Shown here: piece after piece, positions 25,334 through 33,955 of the stretch
Layout of the letters: each line of letters starts with the position of its first letter
Numbering within the stretch: the first letter of the stretch is position 1
Source of the DNA: Streptomyces sp. NBC_01214
Lineage (GTDB): Bacteria > Actinomycetota > Actinomycetes > Streptomycetales > Streptomycetaceae
Length of the DNA: 64,000 nucleotides
Assembly (NCBI RefSeq): GCF_026340975.1
Contig: NZ_JAPEOS010000001.1
Span: 496,001-560,000, forward strand
Direction of reading: 5' to 3'
Notes under the pieces: generated by a model
What the model was told of the DNA's origin: nothing
The model's input: the letters and a program-made list of their open reading frames with translations, nothing else
The model's database searches: none
Program-made: the position numbers and the translations under genes

Positions 25334-26953
25334 ATGAGTGAGAGCACCGACCCCGCCCTCGCGGAGGGCCGGACGGGCCCGCCGGGCCCGGCCGAAGAGA
25401 TCGCCGCCGGGTACGCCTTCACCGGGCCCGCGCTCGATCTCGGGGCCCTCCTCTGGGACGACGTCTGCCTGCCCGACCGTCAGATCCGCATCCCCCTGGC
25501 CATGCTGGGCCGCCACGGACTGGTCGCCGGAGCCACCGGGACCGGCAAGACCAAGACGCTCCAGCTCATCACCGAACAGCTGTCGGCGGGCGGCGTCCCC
25601 GTCTTCCTCGCGGACGTCAAGGGCGACCTCTCGGGGATCTCGGCGCCCGGGACGGCGGGCGACAGGATCGACGAACGGGCCCGGGACGTGGCCCAGTCGT
25701 GGGAGCCCACCGGATACCCCTGCGCCTTCTACTCGCTGGGCGGGATCGGCCCGGGGATCCCGCTCCGGTCCACGGTGACCAGCTTCGGCCCGGTGCTGAT
25801 GTCGAAGGTGCTCGAGCTCAACCAGACGCAGGAGCAGTCCCTCGGCCTGATCTTCCACTACGCCGACACCAAGGGCCTGGAGCTGATCGACCTCAAGGAC
25901 CTGCGCGCGGTCGTCGCCTTCCTCGTCTCCGACCAGGGCAAACCCGAACTCAAGCGGATCGGCGGCCTGTCCACGGTGACGGCCGGGGTGATCCTGCGGG
26001 CGCTCACCGCCTTCGAGCAGCAGGGGGCGTCGGAGTTCTTCGGCGAGCCCGAGTTCGACACCGGTGAGTTCCTGCGGACGGCCGCCGACGGGCGCGGACT
26101 GGTCTCCGTACTGGAACTCCCGGCGGTGCAGGACAAGCCGCAGCTCTTCTCCACCTTCCTGATGTGGCTGCTCGCCGACCTCTACAACGACCTGCCGGAG
26201 GTCGGCGACCTGGAGAAGCCGCGGCTCGTCTTCTTCTTCGACGAGGCGCACCTGCTCTTCAGCGGGGCCTCGAAGGCCTTCCTCGCGTCCATCACCCAGA
26301 CGGTCCGGCTCATCCGCTCCAAGGGCGTCGGCGTCTTCTTCGTCACCCAGACCCCCAAGGACGTGCCGTCGGACGTCCTCGCCCAGCTCGGCAACCGGGT
26401 GCAGCACGCGCTGCGCGCCTTCACCCCCGACGACGCCAAGGCCTTGAAGGCGACGGCGAAGACCTTCCCCCACTCTGCCTACGACCTGGAGGAGCTGCTC
26501 ACCCGGCTGGGCACCGGCGAGGCGGTCATCACCGTACTCAGCGAGAGGGGCGCCCCCACCCCGGTCGCGGCGACCCGGTTGCGCGCCCCGCAGTCGCTGA
26601 TGGGACCGGTCGCGGCGGCCGACCTGGAGCAGGCCGTGAAGTCCTCGCCGCTCTGGTCGCGCTACGCGGAGCCGGTCGACCGAGAGTCGGCGTACGAGAA
26701 GATCAGCGCCGAACAGGTCGCCGCGGAGGCGCGGGCGGAGGCCGCCGCGGCCGCCGCCGAGGCCGAGAAGGAGGCCAAGGCGGCACAGAAGGAGGCCGCG
26801 CGGGCCGCGCGCAGCGCCCCGGAGCCGGATCCCTCGCTGGCCGAGCAGGTGGTGGGGAGCGGGCTGTTCCGCTCGCTGGCCCGGTCGATCGGGACACAGC
26901 TGGGCCGGGAGATCTCGCGCTCGATCTTCGGGACGGCGCGCCGGCGCCGCTGA
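25334..26953 (+). CDS. HerA-like ATPase (DUF853/YjgR family)
   Basis: 539 residues. Walker A GATGTGKTKT is at about residues 72-81, Walker B is in RLVFFFDEAHLLF, and the FVTQTPKDVPSDVLAQLGN sensor motif is present. The C-terminus is an Ala/Glu/Lys helical tail. This family is related to the HerA/FtsK hexameric translocases but its role in bacteria is unclear. Unlike HerA-Sir2 or HerA-DUF4297 defence pairs, no effector gene is next to it; this is a core-genome copy. Confidence 0.87.
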   Translation: MSESTDPALAEGRTGPPGPAEEIAAGYAFTGPALDLGALLWDDVCLPDRQIRIPLAMLGRHGLVAGATGTGKTKTLQLITEQLSAGGVPVFLADVKGDLSGISAPGTAGDRIDERARDVAQSWEPTGYPCAFYSLGGIGPGIPLRSTVTSFGPVLMSKVLELNQTQEQSLGLIFHYADTKGLELIDLKDLRAVVAFLVSDQGKPELKRIGGLSTVTAGVILRALTAFEQQGASEFFGEPEFDTGEFLRTAADGRGLVSVLELPAVQDKPQLFSTFLMWLLADLYNDLPEVGDLEKPRLVFFFDEAHLLFSGASKAFLASITQTVRLIRSKGVGVFFVTQTPKDVPSDVLAQLGNRVQHALRAFTPDDAKALKATAKTFPHSAYDLEELLTRLGTGEAVITVLSERGAPTPVAATRLRAPQSLMGPVAAADLEQAVKSSPLWSRYAEPVDRESAYEKISAEQVAAEARAEAAAAAAEAEKEAKAAQKEAARAARSAPEPDPSLAEQVVGSGLFRSLARSIGTQLGREISRSIFGTARRRR

Positions 26954-26973
26954 CGCGGTGACAGACTCGGTGC

Positions 26974-27906
26974 ATGCGGACCGAACTCACCGACACCACG
27001 TCCAGCAAGGTCAACCGGGCCCTGCTCGAAGCCCGGCGGGCGATAGGCAGCCCGACCATGGGGCTGGTGCTGACCCTCGTCCTCGCCACCGACGAGGAGA
27101 ACGCCTACGACGCCGTACGCGCCGCCTCCGAGGCCTCGCGCGAACACCCCTGCCGCATCATCGCGGTCATCAGGCGGTCCTCGCGCGGCCCGCACAAGCT
27201 CCGCGCGAACCGCGTTGACGCCGAACTGCGGGTCGGTTCCGACGCCGGGACCGGCGAGATCGTGCTGCTGCGCCTGCACGGGGCGTTGACCGAGCACGCC
27301 GGCTCGGTCGTCCTGCCGCTGCTCCTGCCGGACGCGCCGGTGGTGGCCTGGTGGCCGGCCGGCGCGCCCACCGACCTGGCACGGGATCCGTTGGGCGCGC
27401 TCGCGCAGCGCCGGATCACGGACGCGGCCGCCGCCTTCGATCCGGTCGGCGTGCTCGACGAGCGGGCGGCCGGCTACCAGCCCGGTGATACCGATCTCGC
27501 CTGGACCCGCCTCACGCCGTGGCGCTCGCTGCTGGCGGCGGCCCTGGACCAGAAGCCGCTGCCGGTGACCGGCGCGGCGGTGGAGAGCGAGCCCGACAAC
27601 GCGAGCGCGGAGCTGCTGGCGCGCTGGCTGGAGGACCGGCTGGGGGTGCCGGTGGCCCGGGTGGCGAGCGAGGGCCCGGTGATCACCGGGGTCAGCCTGC
27701 AGACCGCGGCCGGGGAGATCCGGGTGGACCGCCCCGCGGGCGTGTTGGCCACCTTGAGCCTGCCGGAGAGCCCCGACCGCAGGGTGGCACTGAAGATCCG
27801 CAGCGGCGCCGAACTGATCGCGGAGGAACTGCGCCGCCTCGACGCGGACGTGGTCTACGGTTCCGCGCTGCGGCGGCGGCCGCTCCAGACGGGGCTCTCC
27901 GCGTAG
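26974..27906 (+). CDS. OpcA-like glucose-6-phosphate dehydrogenase assembly protein
   Basis: 310 residues. It matches OpcA along its length (ELTDTTSSKVNRALLEARRA, TDEENAYDAVRAASEASREH, LPLLLPDAPVVAWWP, TDLAWTRLTPWRSLLAAALD). OpcA activates G6PDH and normally sits beside zwf; no pentose-phosphate gene is here, so this is an orphan paralogue. Its 3' end overlaps the cupin gene by 52 nt, tail to tail. Confidence 0.82.
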   Translation: MRTELTDTTSSKVNRALLEARRAIGSPTMGLVLTLVLATDEENAYDAVRAASEASREHPCRIIAVIRRSSRGPHKLRANRVDAELRVGSDAGTGEIVLLRLHGALTEHAGSVVLPLLLPDAPVVAWWPAGAPTDLARDPLGALAQRRITDAAAAFDPVGVLDERAAGYQPGDTDLAWTRLTPWRSLLAAALDQKPLPVTGAAVESEPDNASAELLARWLEDRLGVPVARVASEGPVITGVSLQTAAGEIRVDRPAGVLATLSLPESPDRRVALKIRSGAELIAEELRRLDADVVYGSALRRRPLQTGLSA

Positions 27907-28328
27907 TGGTTGTCGTAGGTAGCCGAGCTGTCCTTGATGTCCTGCACGGTGGCCTCGCCCGCGTTGACCCGGCCGAGGAGCCGGTAGTAGTCGAAGCGGC
28001 CCATGCCGGGGGTGAAGCCGACGAAGACGGCCGCGGTGTGGCCGGCGGCGGGGGCGAAGGCGTGCTTCACGCCCGGCGGGACCGCGATGAAGTCGCCGGC
28101 GTCCAGGGTGTGGATCTCGTCGTCGACGAGGATGTCGAGCCGGCCGGCGGTGACGTGGAAGAACTCGGTGGCCTTGGTGTGGAAGTGCACCGGGGCGCCC
28201 GCCGCGCCCTCCTCGAAGGTGGCGGTGTTGCAGGTGAGCTCGGCGGTGTCGGTGAGCAGGGTGATGAGGCTGCCGGGGGCGTCGTAAATGGCTTCGGCGG
28301 TGGCGGCGCGGGTCGCGATCTCTGTCAT
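27855..28328 (-). CDS. Cupin-domain protein
   Basis: 157 residues. Cupin motif 1 (GAPVHFHTKATEFFHVTAG) and motif 2 (LDAGDFIAVPPGVKHAFAP) supply the His/His/Glu/His metal set. It may be a small dioxygenase or isomerase-like protein; the substrate is unknown. ATG at 28328 with GGTGG just before. The last 52 nt overlap the OpcA-like gene on the other strand. Confidence 0.85.
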   Translation of the reverse strand: MTEIATRAATAEAIYDAPGSLITLLTDTAELTCNTATFEEGAAGAPVHFHTKATEFFHVTAGRLDILVDDEIHTLDAGDFIAVPPGVKHAFAPAAGHTAAVFVGFTPGMGRFDYYRLLGRVNAGEATVQDIKDSSATYDNHYAESPVWSGRRRSAEP

Positions 28329-28410
28329 GTCCACCAATCTATGATCTTGAGCGACCGGAATCAGGGGTCAATCGAAGGCGTGTGCGGCCGGTCAATTCTG
28401 CGCGCCGGAA

Positions 28411-29022
28411 TCAGGAGCCGCCCGCGGCCCCGGTGGCTTTCGCGGCCTTCGCGGCGGCCTTCATCTCCTGCTTGTGCGCCCGCACCTTGGCCAGGGACTC
28501 CGGGCCGGTGATGTCGGCCGCCGAACGGTAGACGTTCGCCTGGCCGTACCCGCCCGCGGCTTCCCGCCAGCCCGTCGGACGCACGCCGAACCGCTTGCCC
28601 AGCAGGGCGAGGAAGATCTGTGCCTTCTGCTCCCCGAAGCCCGGCAGCGCCTTGAGGCGCTTCAGCAGCTCCTGGCCCGTCGCGGCGTCGGCCCAGACCG
28701 CCTCCGCGTTCCCGTCGTAGTGCTCGACGAGGTACGCGCACAGCTGCTGGACGCGCGTCGCCATCGATCCCGGGTACCGGTGGACGGCGGGCTTCTCGGA
28801 GAGCAGGGCCGCGAAGGCCTCCGGGTCGTACGCGGCGATGGTGTGCGCGTCGAGATCGTCGGCGCCCAGCCGCTGGGCGATCGTCCAGGGCCCGGAGAAC
28901 GCCCACTCCATCGGCACCTGCTGGTCCAGCAGCATTCCGACGAGCGCGGCGAGCGGGCTCCGGCCGAGCAGCGCGTCGGCCTCCGGCTGCTGTGCCAGCC
29001 GGATGGTGATGTCCTTGTCCAT
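28411..29022 (-). CDS. HhH-GPD base-excision DNA glycosylase-like protein
   Basis: 203 residues. An HhH motif (LKALPGFGEQKAQIFLALLG) follows the helical core (LVGMLLDQQVPMEWAFSGPW). Such proteins excise damaged bases. The usual catalytic Asp after the HhH is not obvious here (KRFGVRPTGW), so activity is uncertain. It is a single gene, divergent from the VOC gene. Confidence 0.82.
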   Translation of the reverse strand: MDKDITIRLAQQPEADALLGRSPLAALVGMLLDQQVPMEWAFSGPWTIAQRLGADDLDAHTIAAYDPEAFAALLSEKPAVHRYPGSMATRVQQLCAYLVEHYDGNAEAVWADAATGQELLKRLKALPGFGEQKAQIFLALLGKRFGVRPTGWREAAGGYGQANVYRSAADITGPESLAKVRAHKQEMKAAAKAAKATGAAGGS

Positions 29023-29134
29023 GGCTCCAGCGTCCCGCCTGGGCGCGCTCCCCGCGCGGTCGCCGCACCGCGCGCCTAGCGTGAGTACGACCGTCTACGA
29101 CGACGACAGGTACGAGACGAGGAGTCGATCGATC

Positions 29135-29947
29135 ATGTCCGAGTTCCCCGAAGGTGCTCCCTGCTGGGTGGACGCGATGTTCGCCGACGTGGAGGGGGCC
29201 AAGACCTTCTACGCAGACGTGCTGGGCTGGACCTTCGGCGAGGCCAGCAGCGAGTACGGCAACTACACGCAGGCCTACTCCGACGGCAAGGCCGTCGCGG
29301 CCGTGGTCCCGCCGATGCCGGGGGCCGACGCACCGTCCCAGTGGTGTCTGTACTTCGCCTCGCCCGACGCGGCGGCCACCGCCGAGAAGGTGACGGCCAA
29401 CGGCGGCGAGGTGCTGATGGGCCCGATGCAGGTGGGCGCCTTCGGCACGATGGTGCTCGCGAAGGAGCCGAGCGGCGCGGTCTTCGGCGTCTGGCAGCCG
29501 GGCGAGCACAAGGGCTTCGAGAAGATGGGCGAGCCGGGCTCGTACGCGTGGGCGGAGGTCTTCACCCGGGACCCGGCCAAGGCGGACGCCTTCCTGCCGA
29601 AGGTCTTCCCGTACGGCGCCCAGCAGATGGACCCGGGCGAGGACCCCGAGATGGCCGACATGGACTTCAAGGTCTTCAGCGTCGGCGGTGCCGGGGAGCC
29701 GGTGCTGGGCCGGATGAAGATGGACGACGACTTCCCGCCGGACCTGCCGCCGTACATCCAGGTCTTCTTCGGGGTGCCGGACTGCGACGAGGCGGTGTCG
29801 AAGACCCAGAAGCACGGCGGGAAGCTGCACTTCGGCCCGATGGACAGCCCGTTCGGCCGGTTCGCGGCGGTCGCCGACCCGCAGGGCGCCGCCTTCGCCG
29901 TGATCGACATGTCGACAACAGTGGGTGAGATGCCGAGCTTCGGCTGA
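29135..29947 (+). CDS. Two-domain VOC (glyoxalase/bleomycin-resistance fold) protein
   Basis: 270 residues with two vicinal-oxygen-chelate modules (CWVDAMFADVEGAKTFYADV and SYAWAEVFTRDPAKADAFLP). The pattern matches the actinobacterial VOC proteins often called hydroxylases; the enzymatic role is unproven. ATG at 29135 with GAGGAG upstream. Confidence 0.87.
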   Translation: MSEFPEGAPCWVDAMFADVEGAKTFYADVLGWTFGEASSEYGNYTQAYSDGKAVAAVVPPMPGADAPSQWCLYFASPDAAATAEKVTANGGEVLMGPMQVGAFGTMVLAKEPSGAVFGVWQPGEHKGFEKMGEPGSYAWAEVFTRDPAKADAFLPKVFPYGAQQMDPGEDPEMADMDFKVFSVGGAGEPVLGRMKMDDDFPPDLPPYIQVFFGVPDCDEAVSKTQKHGGKLHFGPMDSPFGRFAAVADPQGAAFAVIDMSTTVGEMPSFG

Positions 29948-30033
29948 GCGAGGTCCCGCCGTGTCGCCGGGCCCGGCGACACGGCAGACTGCCCCCGACA
30001 GATGGGTTCCAGCTGTACGGGGGGCGGATTTCA

Positions 30034-30822
30034 ATGAGACGCGGGACGATGCTCGCAGCCGCGGGATGCGGACTGGCGATTCTTGCGACGGCCGGGTGCA
30101 CCCTGCCGCCCGCGCCGGCGCTCTCGCCGTCCGCGGTCCCGGCGAAGCCCTCACCGGTGCCCGTGACGTCGGCGCCCGTGACGTCGGCGCCAGTGACGTC
30201 ACCTCCGGCACCTGCCCCGACGGGGTCCGAGCCACCGCGGGCGTCCGAGCCGTCGGGGCCGTCCGGGCCGTCGGGGCCGTCCGGGCCCGCTGAGCCGGTC
30301 GGGGACGCGAGGGTCACGGCCGCCGACCGCGCTCTGCTGGAGGTCGCCCGCGCGGAGGGCGGAGCCCGTGTTCCGGACGACGGATCCGTCATCGTGATCC
30401 ACCGCGAACCGGCGGGCGACGCGGGCGAGTTCGCCTGGATGCCCGACGACCAGAACTACTGCCTGGCCGTGGTCCGCGCCGCCCGCGCGAGCACCATCTG
30501 CAACCCCCTGCCGAAGTCCTGGGCGCGGATCGGGATCCGGCTGGTGATCGAGGCCGTCGCGTACCGCGAGGGGTCCACGGTCTACTTCGCCGTCGTGGAC
30601 GGCGGCCACGCCCCGTACGCGTACGCCGGACGCGGGCCGAAGAGCCCGGGCTGGGGCCCGGTCCGCGATGCCACGGCCGCCTTCGCCTCGGGCCGGACGC
30701 TGAGCCTGCTCACCTACGAACGCCCCGCCGGCCAGATCTTGCCGGGTGACCGGGAGATCTGCAGCGCGGACAACGCCGTCTGCTTCCCCACCCTCGACGT
30801 CTACGTCCCCGGCAGTCCCTGA
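30034..30822 (+). CDS. Secreted lipoprotein
   Basis: 262 residues. The signal peptide ends in lipobox ATAGC (Cys 22). A low-complexity linker (PVTSAPVTSAPVTSPP; SGPSGPSGPSGP) precedes a folded domain (about 100-262) with conserved-looking Cys in NYCLAV, TICNPL, EICSADNAVC, probably disulphide-bonded. No family is recognised. Confidence 0.78.
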   Translation: MRRGTMLAAAGCGLAILATAGCTLPPAPALSPSAVPAKPSPVPVTSAPVTSAPVTSPPAPAPTGSEPPRASEPSGPSGPSGPSGPAEPVGDARVTAADRALLEVARAEGGARVPDDGSVIVIHREPAGDAGEFAWMPDDQNYCLAVVRAARASTICNPLPKSWARIGIRLVIEAVAYREGSTVYFAVVDGGHAPYAYAGRGPKSPGWGPVRDATAAFASGRTLSLLTYERPAGQILPGDREICSADNAVCFPTLDVYVPGSP

Positions 30823-30945
30823 GCGCGGGCGAAAGATTTTCGCGCGGCCCGTCACATCGGTGCGGCGGGGCGGGTCAGTGGAGTGAAGCAGGCGGGAGAC
30901 AGACCGGAGCGGGTCCGCACCGGCGCCCGCCCGAGGGGAGCTCGG

Positions 30946-31293
30946 ATGTCCACCACCGCTGTTGTTTTCGCCCTGGTCGGCGCGTTCATGGTCGGATTCT
31001 CGGCGGCCTCGATGTTCCTCGGGGCGAAGTGGGTCGTGGAGCCGCTGGCCGAGTACGGGGTTCCGCGCTCGTGGTGGACCTGGCTCGCCACCGCGAAGGC
31101 GGCCGGCGCGGCGGGCCTGGCGGTGGGTGTCTTCGTCCCGGCGATCGGCATCGCTGCGGCGATCGGGGTCGGCCTGTACTTCGCGGGCGCCGTGATCACG
31201 GTGCTGCGGGCGAAGTCCTACGCCCACGCGGCCTTCCCGGTGATCTACGCGGCCCCGGCGGTCGTGGCCCTGGCCCTCGGCTTCAACGGCTGA
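30946..31293 (+). CDS. DoxX-like integral membrane protein
   Basis: 115 residues and four membrane helices (AVVFALVGAFMVGFSAASMF, WTWLATAKAAGAAGLAVG, IGIAAAIGVGLYFAGAVI, FPVIYAAPAVVALALGF). The WxxKxxxxxxL-type motif of DoxX-like proteins can be seen. GAGGGGAG precedes the ATG. Confidence 0.83.
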   Translation: MSTTAVVFALVGAFMVGFSAASMFLGAKWVVEPLAEYGVPRSWWTWLATAKAAGAAGLAVGVFVPAIGIAAAIGVGLYFAGAVITVLRAKSYAHAAFPVIYAAPAVVALALGFNG

Positions 31294-31339
31294 GGGGGAG
31301 CGGGCGCGAGAACGGGGGAGGCCGGCCCGCGGCCTCCCC

Positions 31340-32119
31340 CTACGGGGTCACGTAGGGCAGGTCGGCGGCGCGGACGCGGTGCAGCGGGCCGGCCGCGCGC
31401 AGCACCACGTCCAGGACGGCCCCGGGCCGGGCGGCGTAACTGTTCGAGAACCACGGCATGTTGGCCTCGACCACGGCGTACCGGCCCGTCGCACCGACGA
31501 GGCCGACGTCGACGGTGACGGCGCTGGGCAGCCCGGTGCCCGTCGCGGCGAGCAGCGCGGCCGCGAAGCCGCGTACGTCCGCCCCGCGCGCGTCCTCGTC
31601 GAGGGGGGCGGGGTCCAGGTGCCCGTGGACGGCGTACCGGCTCCCGGCGGCGACCTCTCCGTCGAGCAGGAACAGCCGGTACTCGGCGGCGAAGTCCACC
31701 ACCTCCGAGACCAGCACGGGGGTGGCGGCGGGCAGGGACCGGGGCAGCGGCGTGCCGGGCCCGTACACGGCGGGCGGGAAGGACTTCTCGCGCGGCGGCT
31801 TCACGAACGCCGGCCGCCCGGATCCGGTCAGCTCCCGCGCCGCCCGGCCCAAGGTGGTCAGCTCGATCCGGCGGCCCGTGAACCGCTCGGGCAGCCGCGT
31901 GAGCCAGTCGTCGGGCGGCTCCAGCAGCCCCAGCCCGAGCACCCCGGCCACCCGCGCGGCGGCGTGCGGACCACCGCACCAGTGCACGGCCCGGCCGGCC
32001 AGTTCACCGAAGCCGGGGCCGAGGCCCCGGACGGTCATCCCCCGGCGCGCGGCAGCCTCGGCGAGCAGCCCGGCCGTGGCGGTCGGCCGGGCCGGTATCA
32101 GAAACACCTCATCCGTCAT
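31340..32119 (-). CDS. ATP-grasp-domain protein
   Basis: 259 residues. RPAFVKPPREKSFPPAVYG and the closing Glu/Asn motif AVVEANMPWFSNSY are typical of small ATP-grasp ligase-like proteins (DUF4343-type). It would form an acyl-phosphate and join an amine or thiol; the substrates are unknown. It is the last gene of clearly core type before the accessory region. Confidence 0.78.
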   Translation of the reverse strand: MTDEVFLIPARPTATAGLLAEAAARRGMTVRGLGPGFGELAGRAVHWCGGPHAAARVAGVLGLGLLEPPDDWLTRLPERFTGRRIELTTLGRAARELTGSGRPAFVKPPREKSFPPAVYGPGTPLPRSLPAATPVLVSEVVDFAAEYRLFLLDGEVAAGSRYAVHGHLDPAPLDEDARGADVRGFAAALLAATGTGLPSAVTVDVGLVGATGRYAVVEANMPWFSNSYAARPGAVLDVVLRAAGPLHRVRAADLPYVTP

Positions 32120-32296
32120 TCGGCCATGATGCGGCGGCCGGCCTGCCTGCCTGCCGGGATGGGGACGGAAGCGGGAAACCCAGAAGGACCCCGCTGCCAG
32201 CAGCGGGCAAACACCGCCGCATCACGAGCCGGGCTCCGGGCCGAGCCGACGTCGGGCCCGGGAGGGTGCCGGTGTCCTTCCGGCACTCCCGTAGGC

Positions 32297-33955
32297 CTAC
32301 GGCGTGGCCGAACCGTCCGGGCGGCGGATCACCACCGAGATCCCGCGGATGCCCGTCGCAAACCCCGTCTGGTGGCGGCAGGCGCCGCCGACCCGCAGGG
32401 CGCCGTCTTCGGGGCTCTGCCCGACTTGGGCGTGCTCGTCGTCCACGATCAGCTCGGCGAGGACCTGATCCTTCAAACGGTCCCCCCGGGCTGCGGAGAC
32501 GGCGGTGTCGTCCTGGCAGCGGTCCGCCACGTGTCGCCAGCGGTCGGCGGAATCCGGATCGCCGCTCCACGTCCACAGGCCTGCGGCTGCACGTGCCACT
32601 TGGGCCATGAACTCGCTTCCGCCCATGTGGACGGAGCGTGTCCGCCCGGGACCGGGTGCCCCGACCCACTGGTAGTTGCCGATGACCGCTTCGAGCGTTC
32701 CGTCCCTCCCGTCGAAGATCAGGAGGCTCGCACCGCTGCCCGTTCGTTCCCTGGCCGGCTTCAGGAGATCCCTGCCCAGTCGTTCTGCGGCGTGGTAGCC
32801 GATCCGGTGGAGCACCTCGACGACCTCCTGCGCGTTGGTTCCCCCGTCCGTGTCGCCGTAGAGGATGTCCACGCGCACCCCGCGCGCCACCGCAGCCTGG
32901 ATGGCGTCGCCGAGCTTCGACAGGCTCTCCATGTTGACCGTGGGTGAGGCGATCAGGACGTGGTTCGCCGCCGTGGCCAGTGCCTCGGCGATCACGAGTC
33001 GGTGGGCCTCTTCGCCGGACACCTCCGAGAAGAGGGCCGCCTCGGTCGACTGGTCCGTGGGACCGTCATCGCTGCTTCCGAAGGGTTCTGTGCCGTAGAG
33101 CCAGGGGAAGGAGGCGCTCGTCTGGGGTGCCGCTGCCGTCCCGAGCGCGGCGGCCGCAGGCTTCCGGCCCGGGATGCTCAGCGGTGTCGGCCGGCGCCCG
33201 GGGCCGGTGGCCGGCACCTGAGCCTGTACCGGAGGTGCCACCTTCACGGCGATCGCCTGTGGCGCCGGCTGGACGTCCGGGACGCTCTCCAACTCCTCCT
33301 TCCTGGCCTGTGCCACCGCCAGGATCTCGGTGGACAGAGCCTGGTGCCAGCCCCGCGGAAGCCCCGTGATGAACCGGTCGACGAGGTCGACGCGCACGGG
33401 GAGGAAGCGGTCGACCGTCACGAGCCGGGGCCGTCCGATGCTGCGCACCCACTCGCCGCTGGCTCGGGGCAGTAGCTTCTGGATCTGGGACTCGTCCAGC
33501 GCGTTGCGCACGATGCGCAAGGGTGTGGACGGGTTGAGGTCCGGCCGTGCCTCCTGCTTCGAGACGGTCAGCACTTCACCTCGCCTGGCCAGCTGTCCTG
33601 CCGTGCGATCGAGAACCACGGTGCAGGGCGCGGCCGGAGCCACCACGACCGATGCCGGGTCCTTGCCGGACAAGCACGCCTGCTGCCCTTCGTCGGTGAG
33701 GACGAAAGTGGCCTCCCGGCCGCTGGTGACGGCGACCCATCCTGCACCGACCAGGGTCACCACGGCTTCGACCATCAGACGTTCGTGGACGCGAAAGGTG
33801 TCGCACAGAGAGGTCAGGGTCGCGCCCTGGTCGGGGGCGACACCTGCCTGAGCGGCGATCTGCTCCAGAACCCGCCGCTCCAGACGGCTGTACGGGCGGC
33901 CCCGGGCCACGCTGAAGTTGACGCTGAACATGCTCACGGGTACGAGAACGATCAC
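32297..33955 (-). CDS. Winged-helix plus degenerate PLD-like protein, partner of the kinase-helicase
   Basis: 552 residues. The N-terminal winged helix (RLERRVLEQIAAQAG to FVLTDEGQQA, about 22-80) is followed by an alpha/beta part, a Pro/Ala linker (about 235-290), and a PLD-like domain (about 320-470: NHVLIASPTVNMESLSKLGD, VRVDILYGDTDGG, SLLIFDGRDGTLEAVIGN). In the last motif the HxK of active PLDs is replaced (GASLLIFD), so nuclease activity is doubtful. Its ATG overlaps the helicase stop by 4 nt. This pairing suggests one functional unit. Confidence 0.72.
   Translation of the reverse strand: MIVLVPVSMFSVNFSVARGRPYSRLERRVLEQIAAQAGVAPDQGATLTSLCDTFRVHERLMVEAVVTLVGAGWVAVTSGREATFVLTDEGQQACLSGKDPASVVVAPAAPCTVVLDRTAGQLARRGEVLTVSKQEARPDLNPSTPLRIVRNALDESQIQKLLPRASGEWVRSIGRPRLVTVDRFLPVRVDLVDRFITGLPRGWHQALSTEILAVAQARKEELESVPDVQPAPQAIAVKVAPPVQAQVPATGPGRRPTPLSIPGRKPAAAALGTAAAPQTSASFPWLYGTEPFGSSDDGPTDQSTEAALFSEVSGEEAHRLVIAEALATAANHVLIASPTVNMESLSKLGDAIQAAVARGVRVDILYGDTDGGTNAQEVVEVLHRIGYHAAERLGRDLLKPARERTGSGASLLIFDGRDGTLEAVIGNYQWVGAPGPGRTRSVHMGGSEFMAQVARAAAGLWTWSGDPDSADRWRHVADRCQDDTAVSAARGDRLKDQVLAELIVDDEHAQVGQSPEDGALRVGGACRHQTGFATGIRGISVVIRRPDGSATP

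Noticed and set aside
25334..26953. HerA-type defence system
   Set aside because: It belongs to the widespread DUF853/YjgR group, lies in conserved core context and lacks a Sir2/DUF4297-type effector neighbour.
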